Below, piece by piece: positions 16,214 through 24,400 of a stretch of DNA of 50,448 nt. The notes beneath the pieces are model-generated. The model was not told where the DNA came from, did no database searches, and was given only the letters and a program-made list of their open reading frames with translations. Positions within the stretch are counted from its first letter, which is position 1. Each line of letters begins with the position of its first letter. The stretch is from IMG/VR virus record IMGVR_UViG_3300021093_000113, positions 1-50,448 of that record. One strand, given 5' to 3'. The position numbers were made by a program, and so were the translations under genes. Origin of the DNA: a virus.

Positions 16214-17416
16214 TTATATGGTAAACATATTTTTATAATCATCTCCAACCTCTACTTTTACAGGATACCCACCCCACTCCATAATCTCTTTTACCTTTTT
16301 GGGGTATGTATCTATTTCATCTTCGGATACATCAAATAAGATTGAGTCATAAGTGTACAGTACAGGTACTGATTTATATCCCTTCAGTTCTTTGGAAAGT
16401 TTATTTATAATAAGTATGTTTCTCTCCGTTTCTAGTGCTTGTAAAATATAGTTAAATAGTTTATTTTTGTTCATTTCCGGCAATTTTCTAATAAGCCGTT
16501 TAAATATTGGTGTTTTAACTCCAAACTGAAACAAATACCCATCCCATAACTTATCAATTAATATAGAAACTGATTCGTAAAATGGTATGTGTTTATACTC
16601 ATCCTGCACCCCACCATAGAGTTGCCTAAAGGTTATAGGTTTTGCTTGCTCCATAGGTACTCCATACTGTTGACCTAACCAATTGTGAGCGGATATATCC
16701 GTTGGGATGGGTTCACCTATCAAACCACCAATTAACCTAATGTGGTAGCCATCATAATCAAAACTGAACAACTTACCCCCTTCAAATCGGGATATAAACC
16801 TACTTCGGGTATCATCCCCCTTTTTCAATGCAGCATAGTTAGTACCATTGAAAGCGTTGGATGGGCGGGAGGTGGATGTTAAAAAATTATAGTGTGTCAT
16901 TTCCAACCCATCTTTGGATTGAAACCCATTTTTTTCTATACTATATAATGAATGTGGATACAGCGTAGAAAAGTTTGTAGGCTCTACATTGGTTGATAAG
17001 AACAATTTTTTCCATTTACCAAACATCTCATAGTGTTTTAGTATAGGTATTAAATCTCCTACCTTTGGTATCCCCCTCCGTCTGAAAACATTGTGTATGG
17101 GTAACTCATCTACATTATATTCTAAACCTAAATGAAATAGGTATGCCTGTAAATCATATAAGTTATCGGTTTTGTGATGATATAAAAACGATTTTAAATC
17201 CACTACAAATACCTTCTTAAATCTACTCAAGTCTAACTCCCCACCAAATGGTTCTACATCCAAATTCTTATAGTTAATACAACAATCTATCTCCCCATCA
17301 GAAATGAATAGGCAAGATAATTCCGTTTGAGCAGAGTGTTTGCTCAAAGAACTATATATTGGATACACCAAAACCCTGTCCGTAGACAGGGTGGTTGAGA
17401 TTTCATTAAAAATCAT
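16214..17416 (-). CDS. Compact, divergent family A DNA polymerase
   Basis: This 400-residue protein carries the ordered motifs of the DNA polymerase I palm and fingers. TSTSRPS (about 180) stands where T-G-R-L-S is usual. FSFDYDGYHIRL (motif A, Asp220) is followed by ISAHNWLGQQYGVPMEQ and KPITFRQLYGG (the O-helix, with Lys259, Phe263, Tyr267, Gly268). YTYDSILFDV is motif C with Asp357. Both catalytic aspartates remain. The motif A Glu that acts as steric gate is His225 here, and motif C reads Tyr-Asp-Ser instead of His-Asp-Glu. Residues 10-100 may be a relic of the 3'-5' exonuclease fold (VFVVDLKSFLYHH, LYDLQAYLFHLG) without its metal acids. It is smaller than a Klenow fragment (about 600), and the thumb is short. 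It could be the replicative polymerase or an accessory one; no other polymerase is in the window. Confidence 0.8.
   Translation of the reverse strand: MIFNEISTTLSTDRVLVYPIYSSLSKHSAQTELSCLFISDGEIDCCINYKNLDVEPFGGELDLSRFKKVFVVDLKSFLYHHKTDNLYDLQAYLFHLGLEYNVDELPIHNVFRRRGIPKVGDLIPILKHYEMFGKWKKLFLSTNVEPTNFSTLYPHSLYSIEKNGFQSKDGLEMTHYNFLTSTSRPSNAFNGTNYAALKKGDDTRSRFISRFEGGKLFSFDYDGYHIRLIGGLIGEPIPTDISAHNWLGQQYGVPMEQAKPITFRQLYGGVQDEYKHIPFYESVSILIDKLWDGYLFQFGVKTPIFKRLIRKLPEMNKNKLFNYILQALETERNILIINKLSKELKGYKSVPVLYTYDSILFDVSEDEIDTYPKKVKEIMEWGGYPVKVEVGDDYKNMFTI
17373..17392 (-). promoter_or_regulatory. Hairpin with UACG tetraloop at the start of the polymerase mRNA
   Basis: On the coding strand ACCCTGTC, TACG, GACAGGGT forms an eight-pair stem closed by a C(UACG)G loop, an UNCG-class tetraloop known for high stability. 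It is followed by TTTTGG. It begins about 24 bases into the coding sequence and could slow or attenuate expression. Confidence 0.5.
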
Positions 17417-17420
17417 TCAA

Positions 17421-17451
17421 CAAATATACAAAAGAAATTTGAAATTACAAA
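17421..17451 (-). promoter_or_regulatory. Bacteroidota-type promoter before the polymerase
   Basis: The minus strand reads TTTG, 19 bases, TATATTTG. The ATG follows after four bases, so the message is probably leaderless. The -33 box lies across the stop of the small 53-residue gene. Confidence 0.68.
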
Positions 17452-17606
17452 TATAAAACTTCAATATTGTAACCCGAAACACGATAAACCGAATTAAACA
17501 ACCCACCTTCGGTTTTTGTTACTTTGTAACCAAGCGCTTTCATCCTTCGGGCAAAAAGGAGTTGTGAATAAAATGGGACTTTGAATTTTTTCCAATATTT
17601 TTTCAT
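17445..17606 (-). CDS. Small basic protein, 53 residues
   Basis: This short gene begins with MKKYWKKFKV, contains QLLFARRMKALGYKV and ends NIEVLYL. It is strongly basic at the N-terminus and looks like a single small alpha/beta unit. The start at 17606 is supported by its leader: the ten bases before the ATG (CCCCCACACT) are the same as those before the upstream 260-residue gene, and both proteins begin MKK. The gap to the upstream stop is 11 bases. The stop falls within the polymerase promoter. I do not recognise a function. It could be a small regulator or inhibitor expressed with the 260-residue protein. Confidence 0.65.
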   Translation of the reverse strand: MKKYWKKFKVPFYSQLLFARRMKALGYKVTKTEGGLFNSVYRVSGYNIEVLYL

Positions 17607-17617
17607 AGTGTGGGGGA

Positions 17618-18400
17618 TTAATGAATTACTGTAGGGCCGTATTCGGATGTAATCGGGTCAATCCAAATTGATACCGAGTTATTTTTATACACTTTCACAC
17701 CGGTTGGTGTAACAGTGAATTTTTTGTTTTTAGTTCGTTGAATCTTACCATTAATCATTGGCATGATGTAGGGGTAGATACCACCAACACGACCAAAATT
17801 ACTTACAATAACACGAACACTAATATCATCTTCACCGGCAATTTCAGCATTAAGTTGACACTGAATAGGTTTTCCACAATCGGATTCCTGAACATTAAAC
17901 CCATTAGAGGTAATAAGTAATTCAATAGGTTTACCAATCGGAATAAGATTATGAATTCTATCCATCTCAACTGAAGACCGAATTCGTTCAGCCTCAATTT
18001 TGGCTAAGTGAGCGGTATATTGTGGTAATTGTTTAATAAAATCAGAGTGATTACCCATATTTACATCCAATGCCCAAAGAACATAGTTCCAATCGGTATC
18101 GGCCACTTTAGCAATTTCCATACCTTCATATTTACCTTTCCAAAAAATGTGGTCAGGCCGTTGGTCACTACCTGCTACAACAAAGGAGTGGGACATACCC
18201 CTTAAACCCTCATCAATAGCCAAAGTGGGATATTGTTCCTTAACTTTATCTAACGATTTTGATACATTTTTGTGATAGGTATAACACCTGTCAACCCGAG
18301 AAATGTGGTAATTTCCGTAGGAATCCTGCACATATACAGGCCTATCCTCTACACTCCAAAGAGTATAATATTTAGTAGCAAATCCAATAAGTTTCTTCAT
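17618..18400 (-). CDS. Unknown 260-residue protein with ExoX-C-like segment
   Basis: I do not recognise the whole protein. Residues about 85-112 (FWKGKYEGMEIAKVADTD then YVLWAL) resemble the small domain found at the C-terminus of exonuclease X-like proteins, whose pattern is GKYKGxxxxxVAxxDxxYLxW. Residues 115-155 are helical and charged. The last 100 residues look beta-rich (ISVRVIVSNFGRVGG, KFTVTPTGVKVYKN). It is led by the second copy of the 72-base promoter cassette, has no Shine-Dalgarno and uses the CCCCCACACT leader. Expression is probably parallel to the gene at 2556. A DNA-metabolism role is plausible from position only. Confidence 0.8.
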   Translation of the reverse strand: MKKLIGFATKYYTLWSVEDRPVYVQDSYGNYHISRVDRCYTYHKNVSKSLDKVKEQYPTLAIDEGLRGMSHSFVVAGSDQRPDHIFWKGKYEGMEIAKVADTDWNYVLWALDVNMGNHSDFIKQLPQYTAHLAKIEAERIRSSVEMDRIHNLIPIGKPIELLITSNGFNVQESDCGKPIQCQLNAEIAGEDDISVRVIVSNFGRVGGIYPYIMPMINGKIQRTKNKKFTVTPTGVKVYKNNSVSIWIDPITSEYGPTVIH

Positions 18401-18435
18401 AGTGTGGGGGTTAATATCTCAATCAACTTACAAAG

Positions 18436-18467
18436 TAAAGATACGAAAGAAACCCCACATTTCCAAG
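18436..18467 (-). promoter_or_regulatory. Bacteroidota-type promoter in duplicated cassette, copy 2
   Basis: The minus strand reads TTG, 20 bases, TATCTTTAC, identical to the copy at 3061 except for one spacer base. The leader to the ATG at 18400 is about 35 bases. Confidence 0.65.
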
Positions 18468-18507
18468 CCTTTTATATTAAATTTAGGTTAAATTTATCCA
18501 CATTTTG
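18436..18507. repeat. 72-base dispersed repeat, copy 2 (promoter cassette)
   Basis: This segment matches 3061-3132 with a single visible difference. It includes the promoter and the AT-rich bases upstream, and is followed at similar distance by the second GTCC/GGAC palindrome. Confidence 0.9.
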
Positions 18508-18525
18508 CTCTAAATCCACGAAATA

Positions 18526-18545
18526 GTGTCCAATTTAGTGGACAC
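18526..18545. promoter_or_regulatory. Inverted repeat, candidate operator copy 2
   Basis: GTGTCC (18526-18531) and GGACAC (18540-18545) flank AATTTAGT. It differs from the copy at 3144 by one base in the core (G for T). It overlaps the stop codon of the gene at 18545, so it could also slow or end transcription from upstream. Confidence 0.45.
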
Positions 18546-19102
18546 TACCGGGAGAATTGGGTTAGGTTGGTTAAAAACCTATAAATTTGTGGTATTTTTG
18601 TTTGTAAAACTGATATTACCTTTTTATTTAATTCTATTACTGTACCATCGTTTGTGAATGGCTTTTCAATTTTCCATCTAAATTCTTGTTTAATATACAA
18701 AGTATCATCCAATTCTCTAAAGTTTTTTTCGGAAACCTCATATATGTTTGGGTAATTAAATTGCGAAACAACATAGCGTATCATATAACCACGATTAAAA
18801 TCTTCTTTAGTTGGTGTGGGTGTATATGGTATTGGTGTTTTATACTTATCTTTGAAATTATTTGTTGTTAATTTATTGTATTCAAATGGATTCTTATTGT
18901 TTATATCACTTAAATCTACATAAGGTATTAATGGTTTTGATACACCATCTAAATAAGTTGATTCGGTATATACCTCTCCCGTACTTTTGTATTTATGATA
19001 TGGGCCGACATACTCACGCCCATCTTCAAACATCCATTGTTTTCTAGATGAAATGCCTGGTGTTAAATCACCTGGCACATAATATGATTTTATTCTTGCC
19101 AT
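18545..19102 (-). CDS. Unknown protein at end of the virion module
   Basis: This 185-residue protein starts MARIKSYYVPGD, has a Tyr/Gly-rich N-terminal part (YVGPYHKYKSTGEVYTE) and a helical C-terminal half. It follows the baseplate hub gene by 29 bases and is the last gene of the virion operon, immediately before the palindrome and the next promoter. The segment GPYHKYKSTGEVYTESTY resembles small virion-associated proteins I have seen near baseplate genes, but I cannot name a family. A baseplate or tail-tip component is the best guess from position. There is no signal peptide. Confidence 0.75.
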   Translation of the reverse strand: MARIKSYYVPGDLTPGISSRKQWMFEDGREYVGPYHKYKSTGEVYTESTYLDGVSKPLIPYVDLSDINNKNPFEYNKLTTNNFKDKYKTPIPYTPTPTKEDFNRGYMIRYVVSQFNYPNIYEVSEKNFRELDDTLYIKQEFRWKIEKPFTNDGTVIELNKKVISVLQTKIPQIYRFLTNLTQFSR

Positions 19103-19131
19103 AATTTATCAAATACTATTAAAATGAATTA

Positions 19132-20994
19132 TTATGCCGTGGGTGGAGGTTGCCCGTTCCATGTCTCGGTATCATCATAGAACAAATTCTTTCGAATTTT
19201 TGGTTGTTGAATGTTGGGCGCAACCCCTTCGACTGGATCATGATTCTTGATTGGTTTGACATCTGTATCTGTCATATCAAACATCATCTGTCCTTCTAAA
19301 TCCATAGTCCAATCACCATTTGAAAACTTATGCCCTTGCTTTAAAACGATAAAATAAACATTGTTTCTCGTTAACACTGTTGGTAGTCCTGTAAGTTTAA
19401 ATACTTTTCCAAATAAATGACCTGCATAACCATCAGCAGTAATCGTAACAGTCACCCCATATCTATATCCAACGACTTGGGGTATCTCAACATTGCATAC
19501 TTTCTTTAAAATTTGAACACAATCCAATAACTTACTTTCGTTCAGTTCTACAAATGATGCATACATAGTAGCCAACTCTGTTTTATCTCTTGAGACATTA
19601 GGTGGTGTGGGAGTACACCCAAAAACACCTTGAACCATCCCTTGATTTTTTCCACTATGCGCGGAAGATAATGCTATAGAAGCCATTTCAGAATCCATCG
19701 TTGATTGAACGCTTAAACTTCTTATTGTTGAATCAACGGCATGTGGATTAATTTCGGGGGCAGTAATTGATTTTATAGCACTTTTTCTATCAGTTATTTC
19801 ATATCCATGATTCGAAGATTCGCCAGATTGACCATATGGTATCATTTGTAAGTTAATACATTCACCCAAACAGGAATTTATTTCATCCAAAACACGTTTA
19901 ATAAATTGAATAAGTGTATTTTTGGTGGAATGTGGATTATCAGATTTATCTTCTATTAATTCTTTTTCTATTTTTTCTAATGTATCAAATGATATAAAAT
20001 ATTGCGGGAAAACCGCAGACCATGTAAAATCTGCACCGGGAACGGCATAGGTAGCAGATTTATTAGGGCGGTTTTGATTTAAAACGGAAAGTGGGTTTGC
20101 TGATTTAATTTTTGCTGAAACGGCATGTGCTAATTGAATATCTAATGTTATGCCTTGAAAACCTCTTTGTTTTGGTATATTTGCATTAATTGTTTCAATT
20201 AGTTTAGTTAAAGAAACATAATGAACATCTTTAGTAGCACTCCAAAATAACCAACTACTGGTGTTTAAGATAAATTTTGCACGACCAAAGTCATCCCCGC
20301 CCGCCCCTTCCCCGTCGCCAAGAGGTACATTACTATAAACTTCCTGCGCAAAGGCCTTTAAATACCCCACTATAGATTGTGGGAATCGAGTAACCTTCCT
20401 CCCATCGGGTAAGACCTTTTCATAAGCATACACTGTATTTGGGTTTAATAAGTTTAAATCAAATGCTGCTGACGATTGAATTGCAGAACCTGCAAAAGTA
20501 ACCGAACAATCATAGTGTCCTTTTTCGTTCATTGAAAATTGAAAATCTACTATAACTCCATTTACAGTAACCGAGTTTGTATCACCCCCCGTTATCCAAC
20601 CTAAAGTCAAACTGACATCATTAAAATGTTGAAAAAATTTGGTATCAAGATTATTGAATTGGGAAGGACTATAACAAGTAAAATTAACTGTTGCTTTCCA
20701 TAAATAACCATCGTAAATATCATTTGCCCCATCGGACGACCAATCAACCGAAGTTAAAGACGGTGGTGGAACTAATCTTGGTCCAGATAAAATCCTTTCA
20801 TATTTTAAATCGGTTACACCAGATTCAATGGTCACATCAGGGTTTTTTTCCTTAGAAGGGCAAAGGCCTGTACCCTTATAAGTAAATTTGGCATATGCCC
20901 GTCTTTCTGCAATAATTGAAGATGCGGATTCACTAAGTCCTGTTTTAGTAAACACATCATCTGGTATAGCATTTTTTCCAAATTCAAAAGTCAT
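19132..20994 (-). CDS. Baseplate hub-like protein
   Basis: This 620-residue protein is probably the central hub through which the tail tube attaches (role of T4 gp27 / phage P2 gpD). Residues about 100-190 contain WKATVNFTCYSPSQFNN and TLGWITGG, a beta-rich domain typical of hub proteins. The part from about 455 contains LATMYASFVELNESKLLDC and a further beta domain (VTITADGYAGHLFGKVF, FKLTGLPTVL, VYFIVLKQGHKF) resembling the hub's second barrel. The C-terminal 50 residues are Pro/Asp-rich and extended. The preceding gene is a gp53/LysM-like protein, and the two are separated by two bases. The assignment is by position and fold impression. Confidence 0.65.
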   Translation of the reverse strand: MTFEFGKNAIPDDVFTKTGLSESASSIIAERRAYAKFTYKGTGLCPSKEKNPDVTIESGVTDLKYERILSGPRLVPPPSLTSVDWSSDGANDIYDGYLWKATVNFTCYSPSQFNNLDTKFFQHFNDVSLTLGWITGGDTNSVTVNGVIVDFQFSMNEKGHYDCSVTFAGSAIQSSAAFDLNLLNPNTVYAYEKVLPDGRKVTRFPQSIVGYLKAFAQEVYSNVPLGDGEGAGGDDFGRAKFILNTSSWLFWSATKDVHYVSLTKLIETINANIPKQRGFQGITLDIQLAHAVSAKIKSANPLSVLNQNRPNKSATYAVPGADFTWSAVFPQYFISFDTLEKIEKELIEDKSDNPHSTKNTLIQFIKRVLDEINSCLGECINLQMIPYGQSGESSNHGYEITDRKSAIKSITAPEINPHAVDSTIRSLSVQSTMDSEMASIALSSAHSGKNQGMVQGVFGCTPTPPNVSRDKTELATMYASFVELNESKLLDCVQILKKVCNVEIPQVVGYRYGVTVTITADGYAGHLFGKVFKLTGLPTVLTRNNVYFIVLKQGHKFSNGDWTMDLEGQMMFDMTDTDVKPIKNHDPVEGVAPNIQQPKIRKNLFYDDTETWNGQPPPTA

Positions 20995-20996
20995 GA

Positions 20997-21296
20997 CTAA
21001 AACTTATTTAATTTATTATATTCATCAATTATTGGTCGTATATCAATTGGTATTCTTATTTGTTTCCCCACAGGTACTAAAAAGTCTCCTTTTCCAATAT
21101 TGTTTGCTTCTGCAATTATCCACCATAAAGTTGGGTCTTTGTAGTATGAGTATGCCAAATTATCCAATCTATCCGAATAAGAACCTATAATATATATATC
21201 GGATGATTTTTCTTTTATCATTGGATATCTAAAAGTAGGATAGTATTTTTTTCCACTATCCCGTGATAATCTATTTGGTGTGTTATATCTATTCAT
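20997..21296 (-). CDS. Baseplate wedge protein with LysM-like domain (gp53-like)
   Basis: The 99-residue protein has a short basic N-terminus and then a LysM-like domain: DRLDNLAYSYYKDPTLWWII, AEANNI and PVGKQIRIP. This is the standard pattern of T4 gp53 and of gpX-type tail proteins, which join baseplate parts. The start at 21296 has a full AGGAGG 11 bases upstream, one of the strongest ribosome sites in the window. That site lies within the end of an out-of-frame extension of the upstream 1172-residue gene, suggesting translational coupling. Confidence 0.82.
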   Translation of the reverse strand: MNRYNTPNRLSRDSGKKYYPTFRYPMIKEKSSDIYIIGSYSDRLDNLAYSYYKDPTLWWIIAEANNIGKGDFLVPVGKQIRIPIDIRPIIDEYNKLNKF

Positions 21297-21300
21297 ATTA

Positions 21301-21437
21301 TCAGTTCCTCCTTTGGTTCTGCCCCCCTTGGTTCTTATTCACTTTTTTATTCGTTTTCCCCGTACCAGCTGCTGCAGCAGGAGCTGCTGTAGTAGAAGCA
21401 GCTGCAGCAGTTCCTACTGCGGTGTTATTGATTCCTT
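21301..21437 (-). other. Out-of-frame coding continuation of the 1172-residue gene
   Basis: After the TAG at 21440-21438, the -1 frame is open for about 45 codons down to a TGA at 21303-21301. It encodes GINNTAVGTAAAASTTAAP and then a Gly/Asn/Gln/Lys tail. The upstream frame also ends in an Ala-rich stretch (KEAAAASADVT), so the two look like one Ala-rich tail cut by a single-base shift. The -1 frame is open only after a TGA about 50 bases before the TAG. It could be a programmed frameshift, a true frameshift mutation or a one-base sequence error. Confidence 0.5.
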
Positions 21438-24400
21438 CTATGTTACATCTGCAGATGCAGCTGCTGCTTCCTTTTCTTCTTTGGTTAATTCATGATTGTA
21501 ACTGTATACATTTGTTACTTCCATATTTGATTTGTGTAATTCATCATTTAATAGTTTTAATCCAATTGTAACATCTACTCCCATTGGAAGTTGATTTAAG
21601 AAAGAACCACTATTTAATCCAATTTCCCAAGTAAATTCCTCGGGTACTGCGTATTGTAAAGATGAAATTAAAGCTGGGAATTCCTTATACATTGTACCTA
21701 ATGTGAATTTTGTTATGTTTCCATAATAACCATTACCACTAATATAACTTGGCATTGTCATTTTTCCCAATGCTGATAATCTTTTCCACATTGGTATGAG
21801 TTCACCAACAGAATACGCGTAAACCCTAAATCCAAAGTTTAATTCTCGTAAAAATGTATCGTATAAATATGCGTTTTCTGCTCTTCCACTATACTTTACT
21901 TCCGTCCAAGTAGGTGTAAATGTTTCACTTATTGAATTAACAGTTCCTCTGAATTGAATTCTTTGGGGTTTACCTTTTTCGGAATTTGTTTGAAAAATAA
22001 GTTTTATTAAATCGGGATCATCAACAAACTTACTTTTATCATTTTCGGATTTTTTAAGCACCTCAGATCTTATTCCGATTGTTGTATCAGAGTTGCCAAG
22101 ACCTACTCGAGTTACTATGTTAAACTTATTATAGTAATCTTTTCCATCTTCACCAAAATATGTTTTATGAATACCTTCTTTTAATTTTTTTATTTTATCT
22201 TTGTCTTTGTTATATTTGATTCTGAAATCGTTGTGGGAGGTTTTAGTTATAAAGGGATTACCATCCTCACCTTTACCATCTGCAAACTCTCGTATTTTAC
22301 TATAGCTTATAACCTCTTCACCGGGTATACCATTAATTGTTTTTAAGTTAGTGTAATCCGTACTTTGCCACAGTTGTTCATATCCAGATTGAGGAGCTTT
22401 GGGCGCATCATACGACATTGAAGCTAATCCAAGCTTTTTCCATTCATCGGCTGTATTTTCTTTATAAACACTACCAACATTACCTTTAGTAATATCAAAA
22501 AGGTTTCCGTAGGTATTTGTAACTGTATCTGTATTATTAAATCCAAACGTAATAAATTTATCTTCTTTATCTAATATTGGTGAATACTTTTGATTAAAAT
22601 GAGTATTTACATTACCTTTATCATTTTTATATCTTGACTTTCCAAAATTATCTATTACAAGAAAACCGTCTGTAGAGGAAGTAATTTGAGTTATTTTATC
22701 TAAAAGTCCAAGATTTTTTAACTCATCATCTGTTTTTATACTACCCCCAAGATTATTGGTCATAACACCAAACTCGTCTCCGTAGGTATTTTTACCTTTA
22801 TCTTTATCCTCAAATCCAAACGAAATAAATTTATCTTCTTTATCTAATATTGATGAATATTTTGATTTTTTCCAAGACTTTCCAAAATTATCTGTGTTAA
22901 GAAAATTAATACTCGAATTACTTCCGGAAGTAATTTCAGTTATTTTATTTAAAAGTCCAAGATTTTTTAAATCATCATCTGTTTTTTTAGTACCCCCAAG
23001 ATTATTGGTCATAACACCAAACTCTTTTCCGTAGGTCTCTTCAAATGATTTTTCAGTATCTCTTGGTATTGCTTTTGTTTTTCCTTCGAAGAAAAACAAA
23101 AATTTTTTAGTTTTCTTTTCTTTAAAAATTGGATTGTATTTTTGATTAAATTGGGCTTTGAGATTTCCATATGTTTTTTCAGGATTACTGAATGTATTGG
23201 TTGAAGTAAAAGTACTTGATATACCAATACCATACACACTTTCAGGTCCAAACAATTGTTGTTCTAATCGGACAGAAGAATCAAAATTACCCAATCCCTT
23301 AAAAATTCTAGTACTTTTTCTTAAATCTTCTAATTTATCTTTGTATTTTCCACGGCCGAGAGGAAAGGCTCTTTCGTAATTACCCACATCTATCCTATCA
23401 AATGGTAATAATCCATGCCTTTTTGGTTTTAATCCAAGATGTTGCCCACCCACAGCAATAAGTAAGTTTAGTGGCGTCCATAACTTATTATAGGTGTTTG
23501 TAAGCTGCATAAGAAACTGCATTCCAGACCAAGCTATTCCTTTGGGTGATAATAAAAACTTACCTATTCTTGCAACATCTATCAATGCTCTTTCGGTTGA
23601 TGTTAATACACCACCTCTGATTAAATCAATACCCGTACTATCAAATTTAGGAGATTTACCATCAATAGATCCCCACTTTTGAGGTTCATTTTTACCTTTT
23701 CGTTGTATTCCCCGTAAAATAAAAGGTTGTCGTAGTCCCTGTAAACTAGAAGCTAAATCACCAAAAGCACCCGTAGAAGGTATTCTGAAAAATGAGAGGG
23801 ATGGATTGAAAGAATCATCTTGCAAATTAAATTGACTATATACTTTTGTTAAGTATGATGGTGAGTTTTTTCTTATTAATAAATCACCAATACTTACATA
23901 TTCTTTTTCGTATCGTTTACCACCAGGCTGCCACTTTTGACTACCTAATTGATAATATTTTGCAGCAGAACCTTCTAATTTTATTTTATTTCCTGGCAAA
24001 AAAGAAAGTCCAAAATCACCACTAAAAGTTACTTTAGGGGATTTGAATTTTTTCCCATCAGCACTAATACCTCTAAATTGTGATTTGGTTTTATCAACAA
24101 AGTTTTTTGTAAATCCTTTCGCATCATCGTTTGGAAAAAAGTTTACTAAACCCAATCTAGAGTTTTTTATTCTTTCTGTAAAAGTATTTTGTCTACTATT
24201 AATATCAACAAATTGTGATCGTGTTTGCTTCATTTTAGCAGTAAACCCTTTTGCATCTGTATTTGGTATGAAATCTACAATTTTTAAAGTTGGAGTTGTA
24301 AATTGTGGTGTAAATGTAAAATTAGATGGGGTTGTAGCTGTAAATTGTGGTGTAAATGTAAAATTAGATGGGGTTGTAGCTGTAAATTGTGGTGTAAATG

